Positions 1 through 9,140 of a stretch of 64,000 nt of DNA are shown piece after piece. The DNA lies in NCBI GenBank assembly GCA_018821985.1, contig JAHJKP010000007.1, forward strand, positions 42,866 to 106,865. The letters run 5' to 3'. Within the stretch, counting starts at the first letter, position 1, and every line of letters starts with the position of its first letter. Source of the DNA: Pseudomonadota bacterium. Its GTDB lineage: Bacteria; Desulfobacterota; Desulfobulbia; Desulfobulbales; Desulfocapsaceae. A model generated the notes under the pieces. That model searched no databases. It was given only the letters and a program-made list of their open reading frames with translations, and was not told where the DNA came from. Position numbers and translations under genes: made by a program.

Positions 1-531
1 GTTCAGTGCCTCGGGAAAGGCCTCGCACTCTGCAACAAAGACCTTGGCTGCAATGCTTTCAGGGGTATCGTCATAATCAAGGTCAACACTCTTCTGAACT
101 ATGATCGGCCCTTCGTCGTACACTTCACTGGCAAAATGCACGGTACAGCCGCTGACCAGACATCCACGTTTCTTGACTGCCCTGTGCACCCGCGAGCCGT
201 AAAAGCCATCTCCGCAGAAGGAGGGGATCAGAGAGGGATGGATATTGATCACCGACCGGGCTAGAGCCGGCGGTGGCTCATAGAGTTTCAGGAATCCGGC
301 CAGGCAGATAATGTCTATGGAATAGTTCTTCAAGATCGCATTGATCTCGTCATTTCCAGCCGCATAACAGGCGGGATAACCATATTTTTCCGCCTTACTC
401 AACCCCAGCACGTCACGGACATTGGAAATGACCACCTGAATCTTCGCATCGAGCGTGCCACTCACGATACGCTCGTGAAAATTATCAAGGGTTCTGCCGC
501 TTCCCGATAAAAGAACCGCAATCTTCAACAT
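1..531 (-). CDS. purN: Phosphoribosylglycinamide formyltransferase PurN (C-terminus cut by window edge)
   Basis: PurN transfers a formyl group from 10-formyl-THF to GAR, the third step of cytoplasmic de novo purine synthesis. The reverse-strand reading begins MKIAVLLSGSGRTLDNF, which matches the PurN N-terminus. It continues through a stretch around INIHPSLIPSF, which carries the family's catalytic Asn-His pair (N-x-H-P-S-L-x-P). The start ATG is complementary to 529-531, three bases after the stop of the upstream purH-type gene, so the two are translationally close and probably one operon. About 177 codons are visible and the gene runs off the left end. The family is usually about 190-220 residues, so little is missing. 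Identification is firm. Confidence 0.9.
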   Translation of the reverse strand, partial: MLKIAVLLSGSGRTLDNFHERIVSGTLDAKIQVVISNVRDVLGLSKAEKYGYPACYAAGNDEINAILKNYSIDIICLAGFLKLYEPPPALARSVINIHPSLIPSFCGDGFYGSRVHRAVKKRGCLVSGCTVHFASEVYDEGPIIVQKSVDLDYDDTPESIAAKVFVAECEAFPEALN

Positions 532-534
532 TTC

Positions 535-1158
535 TTATTCCTTCCCCGCAAAATAAGGGTTGTTCTCCACGTCAACCTTGTCCAGCCAGGCGGAGATTGC
601 GGTATCATATTTTGAAGTCAGGGCAAAGACCTTGGCCGCCAGACGGAACCTGGTTTTAAGGGTTGTGTTTCCCTGCTCCTTGATCTCTTTTAATACCTGT
701 GGATAGTCGGCCGGATCAACGATCACGGTGACATCATGGAAGTTCTTGGCCGAGGCCCGGAGCATGGTGGGGCCGCCGATATCTATATTTTCGATGGCAT
801 CTGCCAGCGAGCAGTTGGGATCGGCAATGGTCTTTTCAAAGGCATACAGGTTCACGGCAATAAGATCAATGGGCTTCAGGTCATGCTCCACACATTGCTT
901 CTGGTGTTCCGCATTGTCCCTCTGATTGAGGATACCGCCATGCACTTTGGGATGCAGGGTCTTGACCCGGCCGTCAAGCATTTCCGGGAATCCGGTGAAC
1001 TCTGACACGTCTTTGACCGGTATCCCGGCCTCTCGTATCTTTTTGGCGGTGCCGCCCGTGGAAAGGAGCTCCACCCCAAGATCGGCCAGATCTCTGGCAA
1101 ATCCCTCAATCCCTGATTTGTCGGTCAGACTGATCAACGCTCGTGTAATCTTGTTCAT
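535..1158 (-). CDS. purH: Stand-alone IMP cyclohydrolase (MGS-like half of PurH)
   Basis: This 207-residue protein corresponds to the N-terminal inosinicase domain of bifunctional PurH, which closes FAICAR to IMP. It contains the family signature stretches [35 protein letters not shown] and [15 protein letters not shown]. It stops where the AICAR transformylase half (about 300 residues) would begin, so formyl transfer must be encoded elsewhere, either as a separate PurH C-domain or as PurP. The start chosen is the ATG at 1158, which has AAGGAG six bases upstream; an in-frame TTG two codons earlier lacks that spacing. It lies between an hslR-like gene and purN on the same strand. Cyclohydrolase-only proteins are known in Desulfobacterota, so this is probably normal for the lineage and not a truncation. 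Confidence 0.88.
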   Translation of the reverse strand: MNKITRALISLTDKSGIEGFARDLADLGVELLSTGGTAKKIREAGIPVKDVSEFTGFPEMLDGRVKTLHPKVHGGILNQRDNAEHQKQCVEHDLKPIDLIAVNLYAFEKTIADPNCSLADAIENIDIGGPTMLRASAKNFHDVTVIVDPADYPQVLKEIKEQGNTTLKTRFRLAAKVFALTSKYDTAISAWLDKVDVENNPYFAGKE

Positions 1159-1209
1159 GGTCAACTCCTTTTCTGATATATTTTCAAAAGTTTTTTTCTT
1201 TTCAGTGAG

Positions 1210-1623
1210 TTATTCTATCTCATTCTTGCGGATAAATTCTCTTATCTTCCGCCTGTCCCTCTTGCCGGGCCTTTTATCAGGCAGGGTCTGGCCGGCCGCC
1301 AACAGAGAGCGCATCCTGGCCGCCTCCTGACGCAACTGCACGGATTCCTCGGATTCTTCATAGAGCAGTCGTGCCTCGATTGCCGGGCGCCGACACGGGG
1401 AAAGACCAAGAACGGTTATGGTAAACTCAACCTCACCACGCCTGATCCGCAGGATATCGCCAATCTGCACGATCCGCGAAGACCGGGCTCGATTGCCATT
1501 GACCTGCACTTTACCGCCGCTGACCGCCTGCGCCGCCAGGCTTCTAGTCTTGAAAAACCTGGCAGCCCAGAGCCACTTGTCAATCCGTACCTGAATGCCT
1601 GTTTCTTCTGTCACTTCAGCCAT
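1210..1623 (-). CDS. hslR: S4-domain RNA-binding protein, Hsp15/HslR-like
   Basis: The N-terminal 70 residues form an S4 RNA-binding fold: RIDKWLWAARFFKTRSLA, then GGKVQVNGNRA and a GDILRIRRG turn. A basic, Arg/Lys-rich C-terminus follows. This is the layout of Hsp15, which binds free 50S subunits carrying nascent chains and helps recycle them. Length is 137 residues from the ATG at 1623. A GTG four codons upstream is possible; neither start has a well-spaced ribosome site, because the G-rich run abuts the ATG. The gene precedes purH by about 50 bases on the same strand. Other S4 proteins such as YlmH or RluB N-domains are less likely given the length. Confidence 0.82.
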   Translation of the reverse strand: MAEVTEETGIQVRIDKWLWAARFFKTRSLAAQAVSGGKVQVNGNRARSSRIVQIGDILRIRRGEVEFTITVLGLSPCRRPAIEARLLYEESEESVQLRQEAARMRSLLAAGQTLPDKRPGKRDRRKIREFIRKNEIE

Positions 1624-1869
1624 CCCCCTGCACACTCAACAGTGCCATTATTTGACACTGAACGGTCCCATAAAAAATAGAAGTTTACACCGAATCAGCG
1701 GGAAACGCATGAAAAAAGAGATTTTCCACTTTTGCAAGATTCACAAGCCATTGTAAGCGAATAATATCTTGTTATAAAAGTTAAAAATGACACCCTGCGC
1801 AGAAAGAAATGGCTGTAAAGAGAAAGATTATTTCGTAACGAATCCTTGTATATTATCTGCCAGACACCA

Positions 1870-1909
1870 TTCCAAGAAACAGTCTGAAAAGATAGGCTGT
1901 TTCTTGGAA
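1870..1909. repeat. Inverted repeat with 13-bp perfect arms
   Basis: Arms TTCCAAGAAACAG (1870-1882) and CTGTTTCTTGGAA (1897-1909) are perfect complements around a 14-base loop. It lies in the 458-base gap between the divergent hslR and metF genes. No T-run follows on either strand, so it is not a clear intrinsic terminator. A second, longer hairpin follows after eight bases. The rest of this gap is AT-rich and holds no gene I can support. Confidence 0.75.
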
Positions 1910-1917
1910 GCGGCATT

Positions 1918-1970
1918 AGGTGCCGTTATAAAATGAGCAAAAGAACACTGCTCATTTCATAACGGCACCT
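1918..1970. repeat. Inverted repeat with 22-bp arms and one mismatch
   Basis: The arms are 1918-1939 and 1949-1970. They pair over 22 positions with a single mismatch (A versus G in the ATAAAA/ATGAAA part) around a 9-base loop. The outer bases read AGGTGCCGTTAT. It lies 110 bases upstream of metF. There is no adjoining T-run. It could be a leader hairpin, a small REP/MITE-like element or a protein-binding palindrome. I saw no second copy in the window. Confidence 0.8.
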
Positions 1971-2081
1971 AAATTTCCACATTGTCGAACAGATAAAAAA
2001 AGGGTAAACAGAAAGTTTTGCTCGTCTGGATACAGACAATATGAACCTTACTTATCATTTCTTATCAACTCAGGAATTTCC

Positions 2082-2972
2082 ATGCTTGTAAAAGACCTTC
2101 TTGCTCAACACAAAACCACATTCAGTTTTGAATTCTTTCCGCCTAAAGAAGACGCTGCCGCTGATCGTCTTCTGACAACCATTGCCAACCTGATGCCGCT
2201 CGCTCCCTCCTATGTGAGTGTGACCTACGGCGCTGGCGGTACCACCCGGCATCGCACCCATGATCTGGTGGTCAGAATCAAGAAGGAAACCAACATCTCC
2301 GTGGTTTCCCATCTTACCTGCGTCGGTTCAAGCAGGCAGGAGATGCATGGAATACTGGAAAAATACAGGGAAGCAGGAATTCGCAATATCCTTGCCCTGC
2401 GCGGTGACCCGCCTAAGGCAATGGCTGATTTTGTGCAGCCGAAAGACGGCTTCGACTATGCCGCAGACCTGGTAGCTTACATCAAGAAACATTTCCCGGA
2501 GATGTGTGTAGGCGTAGCCGGATTTCCCGAGGGTCATCCCAGCACACCCAATCGCCTGCAGGAAATCGACTATCTGAAGGCCAAGGTCGATGCCGGGGCT
2601 GATTATATTGTTACCCAGCTCTTCTTTGATAACCGTGACTTTTATGACTATTGCGAGCGTTGCGAGCTGGCAGGCATCAACGTGCCGAATATTGCCGGAA
2701 TCATGCCGGTGACAACAAAAAGCGGCCTGATCCGCACCGCCGAGCTTGCGGGTGGTGCCCACATCCCTGCCCGTTTACTGAAAGCGGTTTATCGGGCTGA
2801 AAATGATGAATATGTAGAAAAGGTGGGTATCCACTGGGCCACTGAACAGATCCGGGATCTACTGGATCACGATGTCCGCGGAGTTCAGTTCTTCACCTTG
2901 AACTGCTCGACCGCCACCCAGGAGATCTACAAATCCCTGGGTGTCAGGAATTCTCAGCAGCTCAGGGATTAG
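2082..2972 (+). CDS. metF: 5,10-methylenetetrahydrofolate reductase
   Basis: MetF is the FAD enzyme that reduces methylene-THF to methyl-THF, for methionine synthesis or the methyl branch of the Wood-Ljungdahl pathway. The 296-residue protein shows the family's FSFEFFPPK start, the VSVTYGAGG segment, the NILALRGDPP loop and the GADYIVTQLFFD motif near residue 190, in the normal order and length. The ATG at 2082 gives the expected N-terminus. The folE2 start follows its stop by four bases, so the two form a folate/one-carbon operon. Identification is secure. Confidence 0.96.
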   Translation: MLVKDLLAQHKTTFSFEFFPPKEDAAADRLLTTIANLMPLAPSYVSVTYGAGGTTRHRTHDLVVRIKKETNISVVSHLTCVGSSRQEMHGILEKYREAGIRNILALRGDPPKAMADFVQPKDGFDYAADLVAYIKKHFPEMCVGVAGFPEGHPSTPNRLQEIDYLKAKVDAGADYIVTQLFFDNRDFYDYCERCELAGINVPNIAGIMPVTTKSGLIRTAELAGGAHIPARLLKAVYRAENDEYVEKVGIHWATEQIRDLLDHDVRGVQFFTLNCSTATQEIYKSLGVRNSQQLRD

Positions 2973-2976
2973 TCTG

Positions 2977-3735
2977 ATGGCCGCCCCCATCAACATCGAG
3001 GCCGTCGGCATCAAGGATATCAAGCTTCCGGTTCGTATCCGCGAAAAGAATGGCGGCCTGCAGAACACTGTAGCCACAGTCAGCATGCAGGCCCGCATGC
3101 CCGGGCCTTATAGGGAAAGCTGTGTTACAGTCTTCACCTCAGCCCTCAACAAATACATGGACGAGATGAGCGTGACCATCTTTTCCAATCTGCTGGAAGA
3201 GGTCAGAGGGGCACTCAAGGCCGAATCCGCCAGTATTATCATGTCCTTCCCCTATTTTATCGAGAAGAAGGCCCCGGTAACAGGGACCCGCAGCCTCATG
3301 GAGTACAATTGCACCTTTACCGGCACTGTGGGCAGTGAGGGGAAGGAGGAAGACTTTATCCTCTCGGTGTTGGTTCCGGTTACCACCCTCTGCCCTTGCT
3401 CCAAGGAGATCAGCGTTGTTGGGGCTCATAATCAACGGGCGGAAGTAAGCCTCAACGTGAAATTCAGCAAATTTATCTGGGTGGAAGAACTGATCGACAT
3501 GGTGGAAGAGTCGGCATCCTGCCCTGTCTATGCCCTGCTGAAACGGCCGGACGAAAAGTATGTGACGGAACAGGCCTACAACAATCCCATGTTTGTAGAG
3601 GATGTGGTGCGCAAGGTTGCGGTAGCCGCCCTGGCCCACCCGGATATCACCTGGTTTTCGGCCGGGGTGGAGAGTTTTGAGTCCATCCACAAGCACAGCG
3701 CCTACGCCTATGTAGACAGTGAAGATGTACGCTGA
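2977..3735 (+). CDS. folE2: GTP cyclohydrolase I type IB
   Basis: FolE2 converts GTP to 7,8-dihydroneopterin triphosphate, the first step to folate (and queuosine). The protein is 252 residues from the ATG at 2977. Recognition rests on the opening VGIKDIKLPVRI, the CPCSKEIS motif near residue 140 that supplies the metal-ligand Cys, and the C-terminal SFESIHKHSAYAYV. An in-frame GTG at 2941 would add 12 codons inside metF and is unlikely. The start lies four bases after the metF stop. FolE2 tolerates metals other than zinc, which fits a metal-variable anaerobic niche, but that link is inference. Confidence 0.95.
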   Translation: MAAPINIEAVGIKDIKLPVRIREKNGGLQNTVATVSMQARMPGPYRESCVTVFTSALNKYMDEMSVTIFSNLLEEVRGALKAESASIIMSFPYFIEKKAPVTGTRSLMEYNCTFTGTVGSEGKEEDFILSVLVPVTTLCPCSKEISVVGAHNQRAEVSLNVKFSKFIWVEELIDMVEESASCPVYALLKRPDEKYVTEQAYNNPMFVEDVVRKVAVAALAHPDITWFSAGVESFESIHKHSAYAYVDSEDVR

Positions 3736-3894
3736 AACGAAACATCAGAGATCTTTTTTCCACCCCCCTGCCTGACCTCTTATCCTGCCCTTGACCATCC
3801 CCAAAAACCCCTTGTTTTTGATTATTGTTATGAGATAATGATCAAGGTTGAGATGTAATTATCTAGCAACATCAAAGCACCCATTGGTGAGAGC

Positions 3895-5430
3895 ATGAAC
3901 GAAGGCGGTATCCTTCTCGTGGATGACAATCTGGTCACCAGGGAAGTCTGCAAGAATGTCTTGAGCAAACTGAATGTCCCGGTGCACTGTGTGGCCGATG
4001 GCGAAGAATGTCTGGAGAAAGTCTTTTCAATCAAACCTGATCTGATCCTCCTTGATATCAGAATACCGACAAGGAATAGTTTTAACACCCTGCAGAGGTT
4101 ACAGGAAAATCAAAATTCCTGTGACATTCCAGTGATCATACTGTCCTCAGATTCAGAGGTTGACAGTGTGGTTAAGGCACTTAGCATGGGGGCCAGGGAT
4201 TACCTTAAAAAACCTTTTGCCGCCAAGGAACTGCTGGCTCGCTGCCATAATGTGCTGCGTAATCGCCAAGCTAAAAAAAGGATCGCTGATGATCTGGCCG
4301 CTGGAATTGCTATCCAGAAAAAATTCCTAACGAATGATTCTGGAATAATTTCTGCCTTTGCCAATTTCGGTTATCAGGCAGCGCTCTTCAACAAACCCTC
4401 GGCAAACGTTTCCGGTGATTTCTACTACCCAGTCGCCATTAATGCCGACAGCATGGGCTTCTTTTTTGCCGACACCTGTGGTCATGGACTGTCCGCTGCC
4501 CTGATCTCCATGCGAATTATCGGCATGCTCAGCACCCTACGGCATGCAACCCACACCCCTGAACTTTATCTGCAGATCATCAATGAAGATCTGTGCGGCC
4601 TGCTCCCCATGGAACGGTTCATTGCCGCCTCGTACTGCACCGTTACCGCCTCCAGCCTGACACTGGCCAACGCCGGTCAACCGCATCCCCTCCATATACA
4701 AAAAGAGCAAATAGAGGAAATCGAGGTCAAAGGATATCCCGTCGGGCAATTTCTGGGCCGCACTTTTACCAATAAAAGCATCCAGATAAAAGGCGGGGAC
4801 AAAATAGTCTTTTATACCGATGGATTAACTGAAGCCGAAAATCAGTTGGAAGAATGTTATAGTAAAGAGCGCCTTATTCAAGCTCTGGAGAATGGGCTCG
4901 ACATGGGACTCAACATCAATGCTCTGGTTGAATTTGTCATCAATGATGTCTTTCTATTTTGTGACCCAATGGTACCGGATGATGACATCACTCTGGTCAT
5001 TATTGAGAAAAAATGTTCACAATCGGGAAATACCAGAACCCTGGCCAATACCCAGGAAGCTATCGGTGAATTTCTTGAGAACTTCAGAAATCTCATTCTA
5101 CATCGACTGTTCCAGGATACCCGCAAAAAAGAACAGATTGAATATGTCCTTATGGAGGCACTGGATAACGCATGGGAACATGGCAATAAAAAAAATGCAT
5201 CAATGAAGATTATCGTCGATTGGACTATTACCCTTGACTTCCTTACCATTTTTATCAAAGATGAAGGAGAAGGTTTCCATCATACTATTCCATACACCAT
5301 GCCACCGGATACAAACCCACGGGGACGGGGCTTGTTTACCATGAATGAATTTGCTGAGGCCATTTCTTTCAACAGCAGTGGGAACCAGATAACACTTCGC
5401 ATCGCCAGAGGAGAAGATAACGATGAATGA
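3895..5430 (+). CDS. Receiver-PP2C phosphatase-anti-sigma ATPase fusion (RsbU/RsbW-like)
   Basis: The 511-residue cytoplasmic protein has three parts. Residues 1-120 are a CheY-like receiver (ILLVDDN, acceptor Asp in LILLDIRIP, Lys in YLKKPF). Residues about 160-370 are a SpoIIE/PP2C phosphatase (NVSGDFYY, FFFADTCGHG, FYTDGLTEAEN and DDDITLVI hold the metal-binding aspartates). Residues about 385-505 are an RsbW-like HATPase (ALDNAWEHGNK, then IKDEGEGF and PRGRGLFTM). In such systems the phosphatase dephosphorylates a STAS protein and the kinase domain phosphorylates it. The next gene encodes a STAS protein and overlaps by 8 bases, so both switch halves are present. The sigma factor or other final target is not in view. 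Confidence 0.9.
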   Translation: MNEGGILLVDDNLVTREVCKNVLSKLNVPVHCVADGEECLEKVFSIKPDLILLDIRIPTRNSFNTLQRLQENQNSCDIPVIILSSDSEVDSVVKALSMGARDYLKKPFAAKELLARCHNVLRNRQAKKRIADDLAAGIAIQKKFLTNDSGIISAFANFGYQAALFNKPSANVSGDFYYPVAINADSMGFFFADTCGHGLSAALISMRIIGMLSTLRHATHTPELYLQIINEDLCGLLPMERFIAASYCTVTASSLTLANAGQPHPLHIQKEQIEEIEVKGYPVGQFLGRTFTNKSIQIKGGDKIVFYTDGLTEAENQLEECYSKERLIQALENGLDMGLNINALVEFVINDVFLFCDPMVPDDDITLVIIEKKCSQSGNTRTLANTQEAIGEFLENFRNLILHRLFQDTRKKEQIEYVLMEALDNAWEHGNKKNASMKIIVDWTITLDFLTIFIKDEGEGFHHTIPYTMPPDTNPRGRGLFTMNEFAEAISFNSSGNQITLRIARGEDNDE

Positions 5431-5830
5431 TGTACAGATTCGCCATGGACATGTCTGCATTCTTGAAGCTGAAATAACCAACACAATCAAAGAGGCGATG
5501 GAGGAATTCAAGAATAGCCTTATTGACCTCATCAATGGCCCGCAAATTCAGGACAGCCCCTTTGACGCCTATCTCTTTCTGGACCTATCCCCGTTTACCA
5601 TCATCAATTCAAGCCTGATTGGCGCCATTGGTTCCGCCATCATGAACGATAAGCTGCAAATGCTGGCCCTGTGCAATGTGCAACCCACCGTTCTTGACCT
5701 TCTTCAGCGTTTTGGCGTGGTCTCTGAAGACGGACTGCCAAAGGATTTCAGCAGCCCTGAAATCCAGGAAAACTATAGTAAGGTAGCTGTATTTGATTCG
5801 GTGGCAGCAGGCCTGAGTAGTCTGGCCTGA
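5423..5830 (+). CDS. STAS-domain anti-sigma factor antagonist
   Basis: The 135-residue protein has the STAS pattern: strand AYLFLDLSPFTIINSSLIGAIGSAI, where the Ser pair takes the place of the phosphorylatable Ser of SpoIIAA/RsbV, followed by a strand and helix (LCNVQPTVLDLLQRFG). It is a little longer at the N-terminus than RsbV. It overlaps the upstream receiver-PP2C-ATPase gene by 8 bases and is almost certainly its partner. Which of the two serines is phosphorylated cannot be told from sequence alone. Confidence 0.85.
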   Translation: MNDVQIRHGHVCILEAEITNTIKEAMEEFKNSLIDLINGPQIQDSPFDAYLFLDLSPFTIINSSLIGAIGSAIMNDKLQMLALCNVQPTVLDLLQRFGVVSEDGLPKDFSSPEIQENYSKVAVFDSVAAGLSSLA

Positions 5831-6173
5831 GATCCAGAAAGAATCATATTACGACATCCACCAATCTAAAGACGTTTCTCCTCAAGACAGAGCTCCAGGT
5901 TTGATGTCTTAACACTGAGCCTTTCCCGAATATCAAGATGTCAAGCTCACCCCCACCAGCCCCTTTCGACACCTTCAAACATGAATTCGTCCGAATTCAC
6001 ATCCACAGCAACCTGCAACATATAAAATCGACAAGAAATTTTGGAAGATGGAACGGCTGCTAATTGTACAAGTATGCAAGCGGTCGATATTCAACGTAGA
6101 GCGGATATGACAGAGGTATCGTTCTCATTGTCATGCCCCTGAATGATGGCATTCCAGTAAAGGTGGGATAAGC
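5831..6173. other. Intergenic region between convergent genes
   Basis: This is 343 bases between the STAS gene and the stop of the minus-strand hybrid kinase. An 8-bp complementary pair (GCCCCTGA near 6135 and TCAGGGGC at 6174-6181) could form a weak stem-loop at the kinase 3' end. There is no T-run. A GAATTC pair separated by four bases occurs near 5983. I see no gene or other element. Confidence 0.5.
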
Positions 6174-8918
6174 TCAGGGGCCTTCCTGCTCTGCTTGCTT
6201 CTCCAGACTCTTGGCAACCTGGGTAAGGAGCGCATTTCTGTTAATTGGCTTTTGCAAAAAGGCAGAGCCCCCAACCTTCTTCGCCTCGTCACCATTAAGT
6301 ATCTGGCTGTAACCCGAGCAGACGATGATCGGCAGCCCTGGCCGAAGGGCCAATACCTTGGCCAGCAGTTGGTCACCGGTCATTCCCGGCATGGTCTGAT
6401 CGCTAAGGATGAGATCCCAATCATCCGGCCTGTGGGAAAAGGCATGCCAGGCTTGGAGACCATTGCCGAAGGCCTCAACCCGATAGCCGGCCTTGGTCAA
6501 AAAACGGCTGACCATATCGCGAATTGCATCTTCATCATCCACGACCATTATCCGTTCATGAGCCTTGGCCATGAGCGGCGCAATGTCGACAACCTCTGTT
6601 GCTGCCGTAGCTTCGCTGACGACCATGGGCAGATAGACATTGAAGGTCGTGCCTCGTCCCGGTTCACTGTAGACCGCGATTCTGCCTTTATGGCTTTTGA
6701 CAATGCCATGGACCACAGCCAGCCCCAGGCCGGTGCCCTTACCCACCTCCTTGGTGGTAAAATAAGGCTCAAACATTCTGTCCATGACCGCTTTTTCCAT
6801 GCCGCCACCGGTGTCACTGACCGACAGCATCACATAGGGGCCAGGGACTAACTCGGCATCAGCGTCAACCGTGATCTCCTTCAGGGTAACCCCCAACACT
6901 CCGCCCTGCTCCTCCATGGCCTGATAGGCGTTGGTGGCCAGATTCATGATCAACTGATGAATCTGGGAGGGATCAGCCAAAACCACTGCCGGGGAAGTGA
7001 TTTCCTGACGGATCTCAATGGTCGTGGGAATGGAGGCGCGCAGCATCTTCATGGCCTCGTTGATAACTAAGGATATCTGCAAAGCTTGCCTTTCCTCCGG
7101 TTTTTTGCGGCTGAAGGTCAGGATCTGGCGGACCAGCATTGTGGCGCGATCCGCTGCCATGAGGACCTGCTGCAGATCTTCCCGCAGCCCTTCTTGGTCC
7201 TCTTTCTTGCGCATCATGGCCAGTTCAGTAAAGCCGAGGATGGCACCGAGGATATTATTGAAATCGTGGGCTATACCGCCGGCAAGGGTGCCGATGGACT
7301 CCATCTTCTGGGCCTGCTGCAGCTGAACTTCCGCCCGTCTTAGGTCAGTAACGTCTTTGGCAATATGGACAAGTCTTTGCGCATGGCCTTTTTCATCCAA
7401 GATGGGGGCAACAGAGACCAAGAAGGTCTTGCCCTGAGTTTCATGATAGATTTCGACGCTGGAGCTCTTTAAATCTTGGAGGGCCTCTGTCACCGGACAC
7501 CCCTCACAGGGGGTCGAAACACCGCGGAAGAGTTCATAGCAAAATTTGCCGATCGCCTCCTCTTTGCTGATGTTCAATGTCTGCAGGGTGGCCTGATTAA
7601 CCCGGACAATGTGCATCTGGAGATCCTGGATGGTGATTAATTCACCAATGGAATCGAAGGTTTTTTCCCATTCGGCCTTGGCCTTGAACACTTCCTCTAT
7701 CGCCTGCTTGCGCAGGGTTATGTCTGTTGCGATCTCCATCCGGACAATCCGGCCATCCGGCCATCGTATGGCCTGATCTCGGCATTCATACCAGCACTTC
7801 GTCATCGTATTCTGAAATTCCCAGACATAGACACCTGTGGGATTGCCCTCAGGATCCACCAGCCTGTCATTGGTGCAGAAGGGACATGGACCCGTCTGGT
7901 TAGCTTGCAATAGCTGCCAGCACCTTTTACCAACCACATCCCCCCAATTTTTTTTACCATAGGCGTTCACAAAAAGGAGTTCATGGTTCTCCCTGTCCGC
8001 TACATAAACAAGGGCGTCAAGACTGTCCATGATGATGCGGAAGTGTTCCTTGCTCTGCCTTAACGCCGACTCATTTTCTTTCAGCGCACTCATTGCCCTG
8101 TGTAGTTTTTGATACGGTTCCTGAACGATGACGAAAAATATCGCCTTACAGATAAAGATATAGGCCAGAATTTTATACAAGTGACCCAGCACATTAAAGA
8201 TATCAAAGACGTCTGTATAAAGGGTAAAGGTCAGTTCGCTGAGGATGGTAATGGAGACAGCAACAAACAAACTTGCCGCGTCATAGGGCGTATCAGAGAT
8301 TCTGGCCTGCTGATAAAATAAGATGGCAGAACCGAGCAGAATAGCCATGATGGTGTACTCTGCCCCAATCTTGAAGCGCGTCAGGCCCTGCCCCTCAATG
8401 TAGGTGGTTGGCCAGATATCCTGGTGATAGAGGCCCAGCCAGTAGATCAGCGCAGTGAGGATAAGGCTGCCGGACAACAGCCAGTAACGGCTCCTAGGGC
8501 TGGAAAATGGTCGCCAGGGCAGAAGGACAAAAGCAAGCATTGCCAAGGCAAAGATCAGCCGGGCCGCCAGCCAGAAGTTCAGTCCTTTTTCAGGATTGGC
8601 TGGGGTGATAAAATCCGGCATCCCCTTATAGGACAGGGTATGGGCGAAATCAAGGAGTCCCACCGCCAGAAAGGCACAACCGAGCAGGAGGATAGGAACA
8701 GGTCGTTTTTCAGTGGAGGCGTAAATGAGGGCAAAAATCATCATCGAGACAATGATGGAAAAGGTCTCACTGAAGATATGCATCGGCAGGGTCATGATGG
8801 TTGTCCCCTGCATGACCGGCAGAAGCGGGATCTTCCAAATAAGGACAAAGACGCCTGTCAAACCGAGAAGCAGCCATTGGGAGCGCCGTAATGATCTCTT
8901 TGTTGCAGAAAAAAACAT
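6174..8918 (-). CDS. MASE3 hybrid sensor histidine kinase with two Cys-rich PAS domains
   Basis: The protein has 914 residues. About 270 N-terminal residues form an integral-membrane sensor with 7-8 helices that resembles MASE3 (LLDFAHTLSYKGMPDF). Two PAS domains follow, both with unusual cysteines (GPCPFC and CWYEC in the first; PCEGCP in the second). Then come a DHp domain with acceptor His in GGIAHDFNN, an HATPase (NLATNAYQAM, GTGLGLAVVHG) and a C-terminal receiver (Asp in LILSDQTMPG). The ATG at 8918 is preferred, with AGGAG 13 bases upstream; an in-frame TTG at 8942 has no ribosome site. It stands alone, so its output partner is unknown. The first PAS is closely similar to one in the kinase at 22675-26049. 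Confidence 0.9.
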   Translation of the reverse strand: MFFSATKRSLRRSQWLLLGLTGVFVLIWKIPLLPVMQGTTIMTLPMHIFSETFSIIVSMMIFALIYASTEKRPVPILLLGCAFLAVGLLDFAHTLSYKGMPDFITPANPEKGLNFWLAARLIFALAMLAFVLLPWRPFSSPRSRYWLLSGSLILTALIYWLGLYHQDIWPTTYIEGQGLTRFKIGAEYTIMAILLGSAILFYQQARISDTPYDAASLFVAVSITILSELTFTLYTDVFDIFNVLGHLYKILAYIFICKAIFFVIVQEPYQKLHRAMSALKENESALRQSKEHFRIIMDSLDALVYVADRENHELLFVNAYGKKNWGDVVGKRCWQLLQANQTGPCPFCTNDRLVDPEGNPTGVYVWEFQNTMTKCWYECRDQAIRWPDGRIVRMEIATDITLRKQAIEEVFKAKAEWEKTFDSIGELITIQDLQMHIVRVNQATLQTLNISKEEAIGKFCYELFRGVSTPCEGCPVTEALQDLKSSSVEIYHETQGKTFLVSVAPILDEKGHAQRLVHIAKDVTDLRRAEVQLQQAQKMESIGTLAGGIAHDFNNILGAILGFTELAMMRKKEDQEGLREDLQQVLMAADRATMLVRQILTFSRKKPEERQALQISLVINEAMKMLRASIPTTIEIRQEITSPAVVLADPSQIHQLIMNLATNAYQAMEEQGGVLGVTLKEITVDADAELVPGPYVMLSVSDTGGGMEKAVMDRMFEPYFTTKEVGKGTGLGLAVVHGIVKSHKGRIAVYSEPGRGTTFNVYLPMVVSEATAATEVVDIAPLMAKAHERIMVVDDEDAIRDMVSRFLTKAGYRVEAFGNGLQAWHAFSHRPDDWDLILSDQTMPGMTGDQLLAKVLALRPGLPIIVCSGYSQILNGDEAKKVGGSAFLQKPINRNALLTQVAKSLEKQAEQEGP

Positions 8919-9140
8919 GGCCAAAGCACTACTCCTGATCAATAAAAGAGTGAAAGCAAGATGGAGTGGAATGTATGGGAGGAGAACTTACCTTAATTAT
9001 TTATCGCGGGAAATAAAACAAATGTCAATTAAGTTTCTTGCAAGGATCCATGAATAAAGAGCATAGCTGACACCAGAGTACAGCGGCTTGACGAATGGTT
9101 CACTGCGCCTTCACAGATCGGGAAAATCCCCAGGTGTTGA

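Noticed and set aside
1695..1916. 73-codon minus-strand ORF upstream of hslR
   Set aside because: It crosses a 13-bp hairpin, has no homologous features and no ribosome site.
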